Of a stretch of 5,132 nucleotides of DNA, positions 1 through 5,132 are shown one piece after another; position 1 is the stretch's first letter, and every line of letters starts with the position of its first letter. Both the position numbers and the translations under genes were made by a program. Source of the DNA: Planctomycetaceae bacterium (GTDB taxonomy: Bacteria > Planctomycetota > Planctomycetia > Pirellulales > Thermoguttaceae). The notes beneath the pieces were generated by a model. That model made no database searches. It saw only the letters and a program-made list of their open reading frames with translations, and had not been told where the DNA came from. The stretch is taken from contig JAISBG010000776.1 in NCBI GenBank assembly GCA_031266315.1, forward strand, positions 1 to 5,132, in the 5' to 3' direction.

Positions 1-1664
1 CGTTGACCGGAACCGCGAATCCGTTGAGCAATGCTGATCCTTTTGCGACGGAAAGTCCGTCGGTTGCTGTTCCGTCCGTTCCGTCTGCGCCCCAGCAAAC
101 CTTTTTATCAAATACATCAAATACATCACATTCACCGCAAAATCCGCCGATCAATTCGTCAACCAACCAGAATTTCAATACATCAACTCCAGCTCCTGAA
201 AAAACAACATTGTCCCGATCTTCACAAAATCGTTCTCTGCAAAATCGTCAGAGTGAAGAATCGGAAGGGACAGGGATTCCGGGACCTTCGATTTTGGAAG
301 GTTCCCAAACGCCGCACATAACTCTCGAAAAAACGTTTCCGCCGGAAATTAAGATCAACGAACCGGCAAACGTCAAAATGGTTTTGCGTAATGTCGGACG
401 TTCTGCGGCGAAAAACATTATTGTTAAAGACCGCGTTCCGCAGGGAACTCGTCTTCTTTCGACAACTCCCGAAGCAACACGGACAGAAACCGGTGAATTG
501 TTTTGGTCGCTTGGAAATCTTGATGCCAATGACCAATGTATTCTTGAGATGCGAATCCTTCCGCTTCGTGAAGGGGAAATAGGCAGTGTGGCGGTTGTCA
601 ATTACAGTGTGGAGGCGTCTGCCCGAACTTCAGTAACACGACCAATGCTTAAAGTCGATGTTAAAGCACCGCCGGAAGTCCAACTCGGTCAGATTGCCAA
701 TATCGAAATTACTATTTCCAATCCCGGCTCCGCAACTGCAACCGGAATTGTTCTTGAAGAATATGTTCCGGACGGTTTGTATCATAAAGACGGTAAAGTG
801 CTTGTCAACAAAAATGTCGATGTGCTGAAACCAAAAGAAGCCAAAAAATTGACATTGCCGCTTACCTGCACCGGTCCCGGTAATCTGGTGAATCGTTTGG
901 TTGTCAAAGCAAACGGCAATCTGGCGGTTGAAGAAAAGACAACAATTCGTGCATTGGCTCCGATTTTGAAACTTGGTATTGACGGGGCGGTTCAACAGTT
1001 TTTGGAGCGGAAATCCATTTACCGGTTAATTGTTGCCAATCAGGGTTCGGCACCGGCGCAAAATGTTGATTTGATTGCGACACTTCCGGTTGCGGTCAAA
1101 TTTGTCAGTACGAACCAAAGCGGAGTTTATGAACCGCAAACTCATTCTGTCCATTGGGCATTGGAAGAACTTCCGGCTCAAGAAGCGGGTGAAATTGAAC
1201 TGGTGGTGTTGCCTTCACAAACCGGTGATCATTCGATTCGTTTCAAGGGAATCGGGCAAAATAACTTGAAAGCCGAAGAAACAAAATCAATGGTGATTGA
1301 CGGTTTACCGGCGATTTCGTTTGAAGTGATTGGCGAATCGAATTTGGTTGAAGTCGGCAAGGAAACGGTGTACGAGATTCGTGTTACCAACAAGGGAACG
1401 AAAGCCGCCGGTAATGTCAAAGTTCGGGCGAATCTTTCCGACGGAATTACTTACGCGCGGGCGGACGGACCGGTTCGTCACCAAACCAGCGGCAATATTA
1501 TTGCCTTCGATTCGCTCACCCAACTGGAAGCGAAAGGCGAAAAAATATACAAAATTGCTGCCAAATGTCTTTCCGACGGGGATCATCGAATCAGTGTTCA
1601 AGTTGTTTCCGACGATCTCAGTTCCCCAATCACCAAAGAAGAAAGCACAAGAGTGTACAGATAA
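1..1664 (+). CDS. DUF11-repeat surface/exported protein, C-terminal part (5' truncated by window edge)
   Basis: The frame is open to the left edge, so the true start and any signal peptide lie upstream; the TTG at position 3 is only the first possible start inside the window. Residue numbers count from that TTG. Residues 1-104 are a low-complexity linker rich in Ser, Thr, Asn, Gln and Pro. Four repeats of about 100 residues follow: roughly 105-208, 215-316, 320-434 and 435-550. Each has the DUF11 signature of a hydrophobic strand, then (V/I)xNxGxxxAxxV and a segment like VPDG: VLRNVGRSAAKN (127-138), ISNPGSATATG (238-248), VANQGSAPAQN (344-354), VTNKGTKAAGN (461-471). DUF11 domains are immunoglobulin-like folds common in bacterial exported and cell-wall proteins; a structural or adhesive role is inferred. 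No C-terminal anchor, transmembrane segment or catalytic motif is visible. Translation ends in tandem in-frame stops TAA-TAG, overlapping the heptamer repeat. Family call is firm, function is not known. Confidence 0.5.
   Translation, partial: LTGTANPLSNADPFATESPSVAVPSVPSAPQQTFLSNTSNTSHSPQNPPINSSTNQNFNTSTPAPEKTTLSRSSQNRSLQNRQSEESEGTGIPGPSILEGSQTPHITLEKTFPPEIKINEPANVKMVLRNVGRSAAKNIIVKDRVPQGTRLLSTTPEATRTETGELFWSLGNLDANDQCILEMRILPLREGEIGSVAVVNYSVEASARTSVTRPMLKVDVKAPPEVQLGQIANIEITISNPGSATATGIVLEEYVPDGLYHKDGKVLVNKNVDVLKPKEAKKLTLPLTCTGPGNLVNRLVVKANGNLAVEEKTTIRALAPILKLGIDGAVQQFLERKSIYRLIVANQGSAPAQNVDLIATLPVAVKFVSTNQSGVYEPQTHSVHWALEELPAQEAGEIELVVLPSQTGDHSIRFKGIGQNNLKAEETKSMVIDGLPAISFEVIGESNLVEVGKETVYEIRVTNKGTKAAGNVKVRANLSDGITYARADGPVRHQTSGNIIAFDSLTQLEAKGEKIYKIAAKCLSDGDHRISVQVVSDDLSSPITKEESTRVYR
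108..134 (+). repeat. 9-bp in-frame tandem repeat in the linker
   Basis: The 9-mer TCAAATACA occurs twice in a row (108-116, 117-125), followed by a degenerate third copy TCACATTCA (126-134). It encodes Ser-Asn-Thr, Ser-Asn-Thr, Ser-His-Ser. Because the unit is a multiple of three, copy-number change would lengthen or shorten the flexible linker without a frameshift. It is short and may be simple low-complexity drift. Confidence 0.5.
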
Positions 1665-1750
1665 TAGTGGATAGTTGATAGTGGACAGTGAATAGTATCC
1701 ATTATCAACACTATCCACTATCCACTATCCACTATCCACTATCCACTATT
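1663..1750. repeat. Opposed TGGATAG/CTATCCA heptamer arrays, hairpin-forming
   Basis: The left half (1668-1695) is four head-to-tail heptamers: TGGATAG, TTGATAG, TGGACAG, TGAATAG. The right half is the same unit in the opposite orientation: degenerate GTATCCA and TTATCAA (1695-1708), a CA spacer, then five perfect CTATCCA copies (1711-1745) and a partial CTATT. The outer ends AATAGTGGATAG (1663-1674) and CTATCCACTATT (1739-1750) are perfect 12-bp reverse complements, so transcript or single-stranded DNA could fold into a long hairpin. The array begins inside the stop codon of the DUF11 gene and ends four bases before the next start codon. It resembles in style the short tandemly repeated repetitive (STRR) heptamers known from cyanobacteria; equivalence is not claimed. 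A role in mRNA stability or termination is possible but unproven. Confidence 0.5.
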
Positions 1751-1754
1751 AAAG

Positions 1755-2315
1755 ATGTTTTTATTTTGGCCTGGTTATCGTGGAATGGTTCAATATGGTC
1801 ATTGGACGTTTTTGGTGATTTCGTTGTTGTTTGCGTTGTTGCTGGATGTGTTGCTTGTTGCGAATTTCTATTGGACGGCAATGATAACAACCGGACAACG
1901 GAATATTTTATTGATTGTTTTTTTTGTTGCGTGGTTTGGTTTGTTTACTGTTGCGACGTTGAAGAGTCGGTTTTTGAACGCAATGTTAAAAACGGACGAA
2001 AAAGACAAAATGTTTCGTGAAGCGATTTTGTTTTATCTTCGCGGTGATTGGTTTGGTACGGAATCGTTGATTCTTCCGTTGATCAAGAAAAATCCGCGTG
2101 ATATTGAAATGCTTTTGTTGCTGGCAACTTTATACCGGCATACACAACGTTACGATGAGGCGTTGGCAATTCTTGACAAACTCAATCTTTTCGAAAACGC
2201 CGGTCATTGGTTCATGGAAATGGAAACCGAACGAAAACTCATCGCCGAAGAATCCGATCAAGAATTTGCCAAAGAGTCCGCCGAAACATCAAACGAATCT
2301 CCCGCAATAAAATAG
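1755..2315 (+). CDS. Small membrane protein with two TM segments and TPR-like domain
   Basis: This is a 186-residue protein that I do not recognise as a named family. Two hydrophobic helices lie at about 18-39 (after HWTF) and 50-68 (ILLIVFFVAWFGLF), separated by a short polar turn. A helical region follows (about 84-146) in which two tetratricopeptide-like units can be read: 86-113, with LRGDWFGTES, and 117-146, with LATLYRHTQRYDEALAIL, the latter matching the TPR spacing of A/L, Y and A well. The tail (155-186) is charged and rich in Glu and Ser. The expected topology is a membrane hairpin with the TPR domain and tail on one face, probably cytoplasmic, as a protein-interaction platform. The ATG at 1755 lies only four bases after the heptamer array and has no clear Shine-Dalgarno; the in-frame ATG at 1785 has only a weak GGA upstream, so I kept the first. 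It runs in the same direction as the DUF11 gene, 90 bases downstream, so co-transcription is plausible. Confidence 0.5.
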   Translation: MFLFWPGYRGMVQYGHWTFLVISLLFALLLDVLLVANFYWTAMITTGQRNILLIVFFVAWFGLFTVATLKSRFLNAMLKTDEKDKMFREAILFYLRGDWFGTESLILPLIKKNPRDIEMLLLLATLYRHTQRYDEALAILDKLNLFENAGHWFMEMETERKLIAEESDQEFAKESAETSNESPAIK

Positions 2316-2337
2316 ATACAGAATTAAAATTGAAAAT

Positions 2338-2620
2338 CTGATTCCACCGGATTAGGTGTCCAAGCATTGAAAAGTTCGTTTTAAACGTGAAATGCATGAA
2401 AAATCGTGGAAAGAGGTAGGCGATCCCTTCGCTGAAGGGTCGCGCCGGTTGAGTCTTTATTGACTCCAAAACTGAAGGCAACACAATTTGCCAATGTTAA
2501 TCGGGTTCACTGTCGGCTATCGCCGACGCGACCTTTTAGCAAATAGCAAAAGGTCGTCCACCTGATGATTGCCTACTATTTTACTATTCCGGTGGGAGAC
2601 ACCTAATCCGGTAGAATCAG
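2338..2620. mobile_element. MITE-like element bounded by a 23-bp inverted repeat (putative)
   Basis: Positions 2338-2360 (beginning CTGATTCCACCGG and ending TTAGGTGTC) and 2598-2620 (beginning GACACCTAA and ending GAATCAG) are reverse complements with a single mismatch over 23 bp. They enclose 237 bp with no credible ORF, and the multi-hairpin foldback repeat sits inside. Size, non-coding content and terminal inverted repeats fit a miniature inverted-repeat transposable element. I see no clear target-site duplication flanking the ends, and no transposase in the window. The right end stops four bases before the stop codon of the rhomboid gene, so the element forms its entire 3' flank. The alternative is a large stem acting as a shared transcript end for two convergent genes. 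Confidence 0.5.
2414..2576 (-). repeat. Four-hairpin foldback repeat, copy 1
   Basis: Read on the plus strand, this contains: stem GCGATCCCTTC (2420-2430) with GAAGGGTCGC (2434-2443), loop GCT and one bulged T; GAGTC/GACTC (2451-2455, 2462-2466); GTCGGC/GCCGAC (2512-2517, 2522-2527) with loop TATC; and CGACCTTTT/AAAAGGTCG (2529-2537, 2548-2556). The outer flanks GGTAGGC (2415-2421) and GCCTAC (2571-2576) are also complementary. On the minus strand the 51 bases from 2527 to 2477 match 4902-4952 of copy 2 without gaps, about 44 of 51 identical by hand count, so this copy lies in the opposite orientation to copy 2. The pair of convergent genes ends on either side. No T-tract typical of an intrinsic terminator follows any of the stems. 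Confidence 0.5.
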
Positions 2621-2624
2621 GACA

Positions 2625-3590
2625 TTATTTATTTTTATCGCGATATTTTTTGCTGGCGTGTTGTAGAAATTCGCGTTCTTCTTTGGTGAGTCCTGCTTCG
2701 CCGACTTTGCCGTAACGACCAAGAATTTCATCAAGCCGTTTTTCAAATTCATCGTCTTTTTCTGATTTTTCTGATTTCATTTCTTGGTTGGCGGAATCTT
2801 TTTCTTTGTAAAGGTGTAATTTTGGTTTCCGTTGGAATATTTTGCCCAATATTCCCCAACCGGTGAAGCCGTCGGTGATTTTTCGGCGATATTGGGCGAA
2901 GAATAAATAATAAAGGAGAGCAAAACCTGCGCCGGCAAGGTGAGCGATGTAAGCGATTCCGCCTTCACCAACACCCGACGCACCGCCGGCATCCATGAAA
3001 ACAATAATCAAACCAATTGCCCACATTGGCAACGGCAGGATTCCCCAAAATAACAACGTTTTGGTGGGATAGAAAAGTGCGTACAGAATTACAATTCCCG
3101 TAACACCTCCGGACGCTCCCAAACAACCTGTTCCGGGATTGAACACGGAATAGATGATTCCGCTAAAAATGATGGTCAGGAGATAAAACAAAAGATATTC
3201 CGCACGTCCGAGTCGGTTTTCGATATTTTCGCCGCGAAAAAAACCGACTCCGCCGGGACCCAAACCGAGCATAACTCCGTAACCAAACATAACCAACCCT
3301 AACATATTTCCGCCAATATGCCAGAAATCATTCGGAGAATGGACAAAACCGTAAGTCAGGAACTTCCACCATAATTGAGGAACTTCCAACGTTCCCGGCA
3401 CAATTGCTAAAATTCCTGTAAGAAAATTATTCTCAGCAAACACTAAGCCGTTAATAAGCCAAAGCCCAAAATTGATAATAATCAGATATAGGGTTATTGA
3501 CAAGGAACCACCTTTACCCTTGCGCGGACGGATATAACCGTCATCGTTGTAAGGTTCGTATCTATTGTAATCGCGGTCTTGAAATCCCAT
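2625..3590 (-). CDS. Rhomboid family intramembrane serine protease
   Basis: This 321-residue membrane protease would cleave transmembrane substrates within the bilayer. The catalytic dyad is visible: Ser160 in GASG (158-161) and His217 in AHLAGAGFALLYY. The HxxxN motif that helps form the oxyanion region is His91-Asn95 (HIGGNM). Six hydrophobic segments fit the bacterial six-helix core: about 30-50, 92-112, 131-150, 157-173, 180-198 and 211-231. The N-terminus (1-28) is polar, Tyr/Asp/Arg-rich and likely cytoplasmic. A Gly-rich stretch (108-120) makes the loop before ENIENRLGR longer than in typical rhomboids. After the core, residues 232-321 are a charged tail ending in a segment (283-314, RLDEILGRYGKVG then LTKEEREFLQHASKKY) resembling the DUF6576 domain appended to many bacterial rhomboids. 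The ATG at 3590 gives a complete N-terminus; no strong Shine-Dalgarno precedes it. It is convergent with the TPR gene and divergent from the reductase. The natural substrate cannot be told. Confidence 0.5.
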   Translation of the reverse strand: MGFQDRDYNRYEPYNDDGYIRPRKGKGGSLSITLYLIIINFGLWLINGLVFAENNFLTGILAIVPGTLEVPQLWWKFLTYGFVHSPNDFWHIGGNMLGLVMFGYGVMLGLGPGGVGFFRGENIENRLGRAEYLLFYLLTIIFSGIIYSVFNPGTGCLGASGGVTGIVILYALFYPTKTLLFWGILPLPMWAIGLIIVFMDAGGASGVGEGGIAYIAHLAGAGFALLYYLFFAQYRRKITDGFTGWGILGKIFQRKPKLHLYKEKDSANQEMKSEKSEKDDEFEKRLDEILGRYGKVGEAGLTKEEREFLQHASKKYRDKNK

Positions 3591-3672
3591 ATTGGTTATG
3601 ATATAAAGTTATTTCTTCTGAATGAGCCGAATGGAGAAAATCGGAAACAAAAACAAACCTCTTCCGGGGTTC

Positions 3673-3747
3673 GCGACAGGAATTTGTCGCTTCGAGACGG
3701 ATTGAAAGTCGGGCGTACACTTGTATCAGCCGGATTGACTTTGATCC
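3673..3747. other. Structured intergenic segment (hairpin plus longer imperfect stem)
   Basis: This lies in the 249-base divergent region. A perfect 6-bp hairpin is formed by GCGACA (3673-3678) and TGTCGC (3685-3690), loop GGAATT. It is followed by a nested imperfect stem: GGAT (3699-3702) with ATCC (3744-3747), AAAGTC (3705-3710) with GACTTT (3737-3742), GGC (3712-3714) with GCC (3729-3731), and TACA (3716-3719) with TGTA (3722-3725). The order of pairings is consistent with one extended stem-loop. It could be a structured leader of the downstream reductase gene, a small RNA, or a decayed dispersed repeat. The sequence does not decide between these, and it matches no riboswitch I know. Confidence 0.5.
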
Positions 3748-3828
3748 ACGATATAAGTTGACCTTCCAGCAAACACCAGACAAAGAGGTTCGTATTTAGG
3801 GGATTATAGAAATTTTAATAAAAAAAAC

Positions 3829-3833
3829 AAGAG
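3829..3833 (+). promoter_or_regulatory. Weak ribosome binding site for the reductase gene
   Basis: AAGAG lies six bases before the ATG at 3840, after an A/T-rich stretch (3803-3828) that should keep the start unstructured. It supports the chosen start. A TATAGA at 3805-3810 could be a -10 element, but no -35 match sits at standard spacing, so I do not call a promoter. Confidence 0.5.
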
Positions 3834-3839
3834 TATCTT

Positions 3840-4814
3840 ATGAGAAAGTGTTTGATCACGGGAGTGAGCGGATTTGTCGGGCGTCATTTGTTGCAGTATT
3901 TTGATATAACGGAAACCGATATTACAGATATTTTAGGGTTGGATTATTGCCCGGGAACCGCCACTTTCACGTCTCAACAATTTTCTTACCGTTTTGAACA
4001 GGTTGATCTGACACAGCCGGAATTGTTTACAGAGATTGCCAAAGAATTTAATCCTGATTGGCTGATTCATCTTGCGGCGGAAAGTAGTGTGGCGGCGAGT
4101 TTGCGTGATCCTGATCGTTGTATGAAAAACAACATGGGCATAAACGAGAATATACTTCAGTTTTTGAAACGGCGTCCCATGTATGATCGGTCGAAATGCA
4201 AGATGTTAGCGGTGGGTTCGTCGGAGGTGTACGGTTATCGGGAGAACTGGTCTGAGCCGTTGGAAGAATCACACCCGAAACATCCTTCTAACCCGTATGC
4301 ACTGAGTCGTTTATATCAGGAAGATTGGATTCAGTTGAATGTCCGCCGGCAAAACCTGAATATTGTCTCAACACGATCATTCAATCATACCGGTCCGGGA
4401 CAAACAGACCGGTTTGTTATTCCCTCTTTTATCCGTCAATTACTCGAAGCCCAAAAAAACGGGCAGAAAACAGTTCACCTCAAAACGGGTAATCTTGATT
4501 TGATTCGGGATTTTTCCGATGTTCGCGACGTGGTGCGGGCTTACTGTCTTTTGCTCGAACATGGTCAGAGCGGTGAAGTCTATAATGTTTGTAGCGGAAA
4601 GGGAATTGCCTTGTTTGAAATTGTTAAAATTCTTTCGGAAATATTGAATCTGGACGTAACCGTTGAAACAGACCCGAAATTAGTTCGTCACGGCGAACCG
4701 CCTATTGTGATTGGGAGTACCGACAAAATGTTCCGCGCAACCGGTTGGACACCGCAAATTCCTTTGGAACAAACACTCCGCGATATGATACAACACCAAA
4801 AGAATAAAGAATAA
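3840..4814 (+). CDS. rmd: NAD(P)-dependent extended SDR, probable GDP-6-deoxy-D-mannose reductase
   Basis: This 324-residue soluble Rossmann-fold enzyme has the usual length for extended short-chain dehydrogenases. The nucleotide-binding GxxGxxG is GVSGFVG (8-14); HLAAESSV (77-84) is the typical strand-4 motif; GSSEVYG (126-132) supplies the active-site Ser/Glu region; the active-site Tyr is 153 in NPYALSR. Substrate-side motifs FNHTGPGQ (181-188), RFVIPSF (191-197), RDFSDVRDVVRAY (223-235) and GEVYNVCSG (245-253) match the GDP-4-dehydro-6-deoxy-D-mannose reductase (RMD) branch, which reduces the product of GDP-mannose 4,6-dehydratase to GDP-D-rhamnose for surface polysaccharides. The oddity is that the YxxxK lysine is Arg157 (codon CGT, 4308-4310). 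No gmd partner or glycosyltransferase is in the window, so the exact substrate is inferred; a related epimerase or dehydratase remains possible. The gene stands alone, with repeats downstream and a divergent rhomboid gene upstream. Confidence 0.5.
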   Translation: MRKCLITGVSGFVGRHLLQYFDITETDITDILGLDYCPGTATFTSQQFSYRFEQVDLTQPELFTEIAKEFNPDWLIHLAAESSVAASLRDPDRCMKNNMGINENILQFLKRRPMYDRSKCKMLAVGSSEVYGYRENWSEPLEESHPKHPSNPYALSRLYQEDWIQLNVRRQNLNIVSTRSFNHTGPGQTDRFVIPSFIRQLLEAQKNGQKTVHLKTGNLDLIRDFSDVRDVVRAYCLLLEHGQSGEVYNVCSGKGIALFEIVKILSEILNLDVTVETDPKLVRHGEPPIVIGSTDKMFRATGWTPQIPLEQTLRDMIQHQKNKE

Positions 4815-4859
4815 TTGTAATTATTCAATGGATAAAACTCATAAGTTGGGCAAACATAA

Positions 4860-5057
4860 GGTAGGTAAACTAAGGTAGGCAACCGTTCGCTGAACGGTTG
4901 CGTCGGCGTTAGCCGACAGTGAACCAGATTAACAACAGCAATTTGTGTTGACAATGGTTTCGGAATCCGGTTGCCGATTGGAATCAGGGGCAAAGTCGGC
5001 TAACGCCGACGTGACCTTTCAGCGAAAGGTCACCCACCTTGTGATTTGCTTACCTCT
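4860..5057 (+). repeat. Four-hairpin foldback repeat, copy 2 (most complete)
   Basis: Four stems are arranged symmetrically. Hairpin A is GCAACCGTTC (4879-4888) with GAACGGTTGC (4892-4901), loop GCT. Hairpin B is GTCGGCGTTAGCCGAC (4902-4917). After a spacer with CAACA/TGTTG (4933-4937, 4946-4950) come B' GTCGGCTAACGCCGAC (4995-5010), the exact reverse complement of B, and A', GTGACCTTTC (5011-5020) with GAAAGGTCAC (5024-5033), loop AGC. Outer flanks AGGTAGG...AAGGTAGGC on the left and CCACCTT...GCTTACCT on the right are imperfectly complementary, so the whole unit is a large inverted repeat. Both A stems are perfect over 10 bp with a 3-base loop. It lies 45 bases after the reductase stop codon and could end or protect that transcript, though no T-tract follows. 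Confidence 0.5.
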
Positions 5058-5074
5058 AAGGTAATTTTCCATTC

Positions 5075-5132
5075 CGTTGGGAGACCTTTTGCTGTATGGT
5101 CGCGGCGGCGTACGCGCCGACAGTGAAGTTGA
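5075..5132 (+). repeat. Foldback repeat, copy 3 (cut by window edge)
   Basis: The right edge restarts the same pattern in the same orientation as copy 2. GTTGGGAGACC is followed by a TTTTGCT segment and GGTC (5083-5086 pairs with 5098-5101; the inner right arm is degraded), then CGGCG (5106-5110) with CGCCG (5115-5119), loop TACG. The trailer CGACAGTGAA (5118-5127) is identical to the sequence after hairpin B in copy 2. The rest lies outside the window. The B stem is extended by one pair relative to copy 2 and carries one mismatch (5105/5120). Confidence 0.5.

Larger units (their letters stand above)
4815..5132. other. Gene-free 3' region, repeat-filled
   Basis: Apart from foldback copies 2 and 3 this stretch holds a weak A/T-only palindrome, AATAAT/ATTATT (4810-4815, 4820-4825), over the reductase stop codon. 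I see no credible coding sequence on either strand, and no tRNA or terminator with a T-tract. Confidence 0.5.

Noticed and set aside
1663..1750. CRISPR array
   Set aside because: The units are 7 bp and contiguous, without spacers, so this is a simple heptamer array.
1688..2020. 110-residue open frame starting in the heptamer array
   Set aside because: Its first 20 or so residues are just the translated heptamers, and the rest is out of frame with the well-supported TM/TPR protein.
2377..2387. Operator-like palindrome CGTTTTAAACG
   Set aside because: It lies between convergent genes downstream of both stops, so a promoter-operator role is unlikely, and an 11-bp A/T-rich palindrome can arise by chance.
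2239..2484. 81-residue minus-strand open frame
   Set aside because: It spans the end of the TPR gene and the inverted-repeat element and has no domain or ribosome binding site.
2414..2576. Intrinsic terminators in the foldback hairpins
   Set aside because: The stems are strong enough, but none is followed by a run of T on either strand; a termination role stays possible but unsupported.
3735..3757. Sigma-70 promoter from TTGACT (3735) and TATAAG (3752)
   Set aside because: The spacing is only 11 bases, far from the usual 16-18, and the -35-like hexamer lies within the proposed stem.
3579..3761. 60-residue plus-strand open frame in the divergent region
   Set aside because: It starts inside the rhomboid coding sequence, has no ribosome binding site, and its 3' half overlaps the hairpin-forming segment; it shows no recognisable domain.
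4688..4993. 101-residue minus-strand open frame
   Set aside because: It overlaps the 3' end of the reductase on the other strand and continues into the foldback repeat; composition and context do not support a gene.

Overview
The window looks like bacterial chromosomal DNA of moderate G+C, most likely from a planctomycete or a relative. That assignment is an inference. It rests on a multi-DUF11 surface-type protein, a rhomboid protease with a C-terminal DUF6576-like tail, and abundant heptamer and foldback repeats between genes. No rRNA, tRNA or lineage marker confirms it.

Layout: (1) At 1-1664 (+) is the 3' part of a gene for a secreted or surface-type protein: a Ser/Thr/Asn/Gln/Pro-rich linker followed by four DUF11-like immunoglobulin-fold repeats. 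(2) The gap at 1665-1754 is almost wholly filled by two opposed arrays of a 7-bp unit (TGGATAG / CTATCCA). (3) At 1755-2315 (+) is a small protein with two membrane segments and a TPR-like helical domain. (4) The gap at 2316-2624 between convergent genes holds an element bounded by a 23-bp inverted repeat, with a multi-hairpin foldback repeat inside it. (5) At 2625-3590 (-) is an intramembrane serine protease of the rhomboid family. (6) The divergent intergenic region at 3591-3839 has a short hairpin, a longer imperfect stem and a weak ribosome binding site. (7) At 3840-4814 (+) is an extended short-chain dehydrogenase closest to GDP-6-deoxy-D-mannose (GDP-D-rhamnose) reductase, with the usual catalytic lysine replaced by arginine. 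(8) The region 4815-5132 has no gene. It carries a second full copy of the foldback repeat, in the opposite orientation to the first, and the start of a third copy cut by the window edge.

The genes do not form an obvious single pathway. The DUF11 and TPR genes are co-directional and could be co-transcribed through the heptamer array. The rhomboid and the sugar-nucleotide reductase are divergently oriented single genes. Three of the four products point to the cell envelope (surface repeat protein, membrane proteins, intramembrane protease), and the reductase would supply a deoxysugar for surface glycans; this is a loose theme, not a demonstrated system.

The most interesting content is between the genes. 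The foldback family has four-hairpin symmetry, a fixed GCT/AGC triloop and stems that differ in sequence between copies while keeping their pairing. I found no CRISPR array, transposase, toxin-antitoxin pair or recognised defence system.
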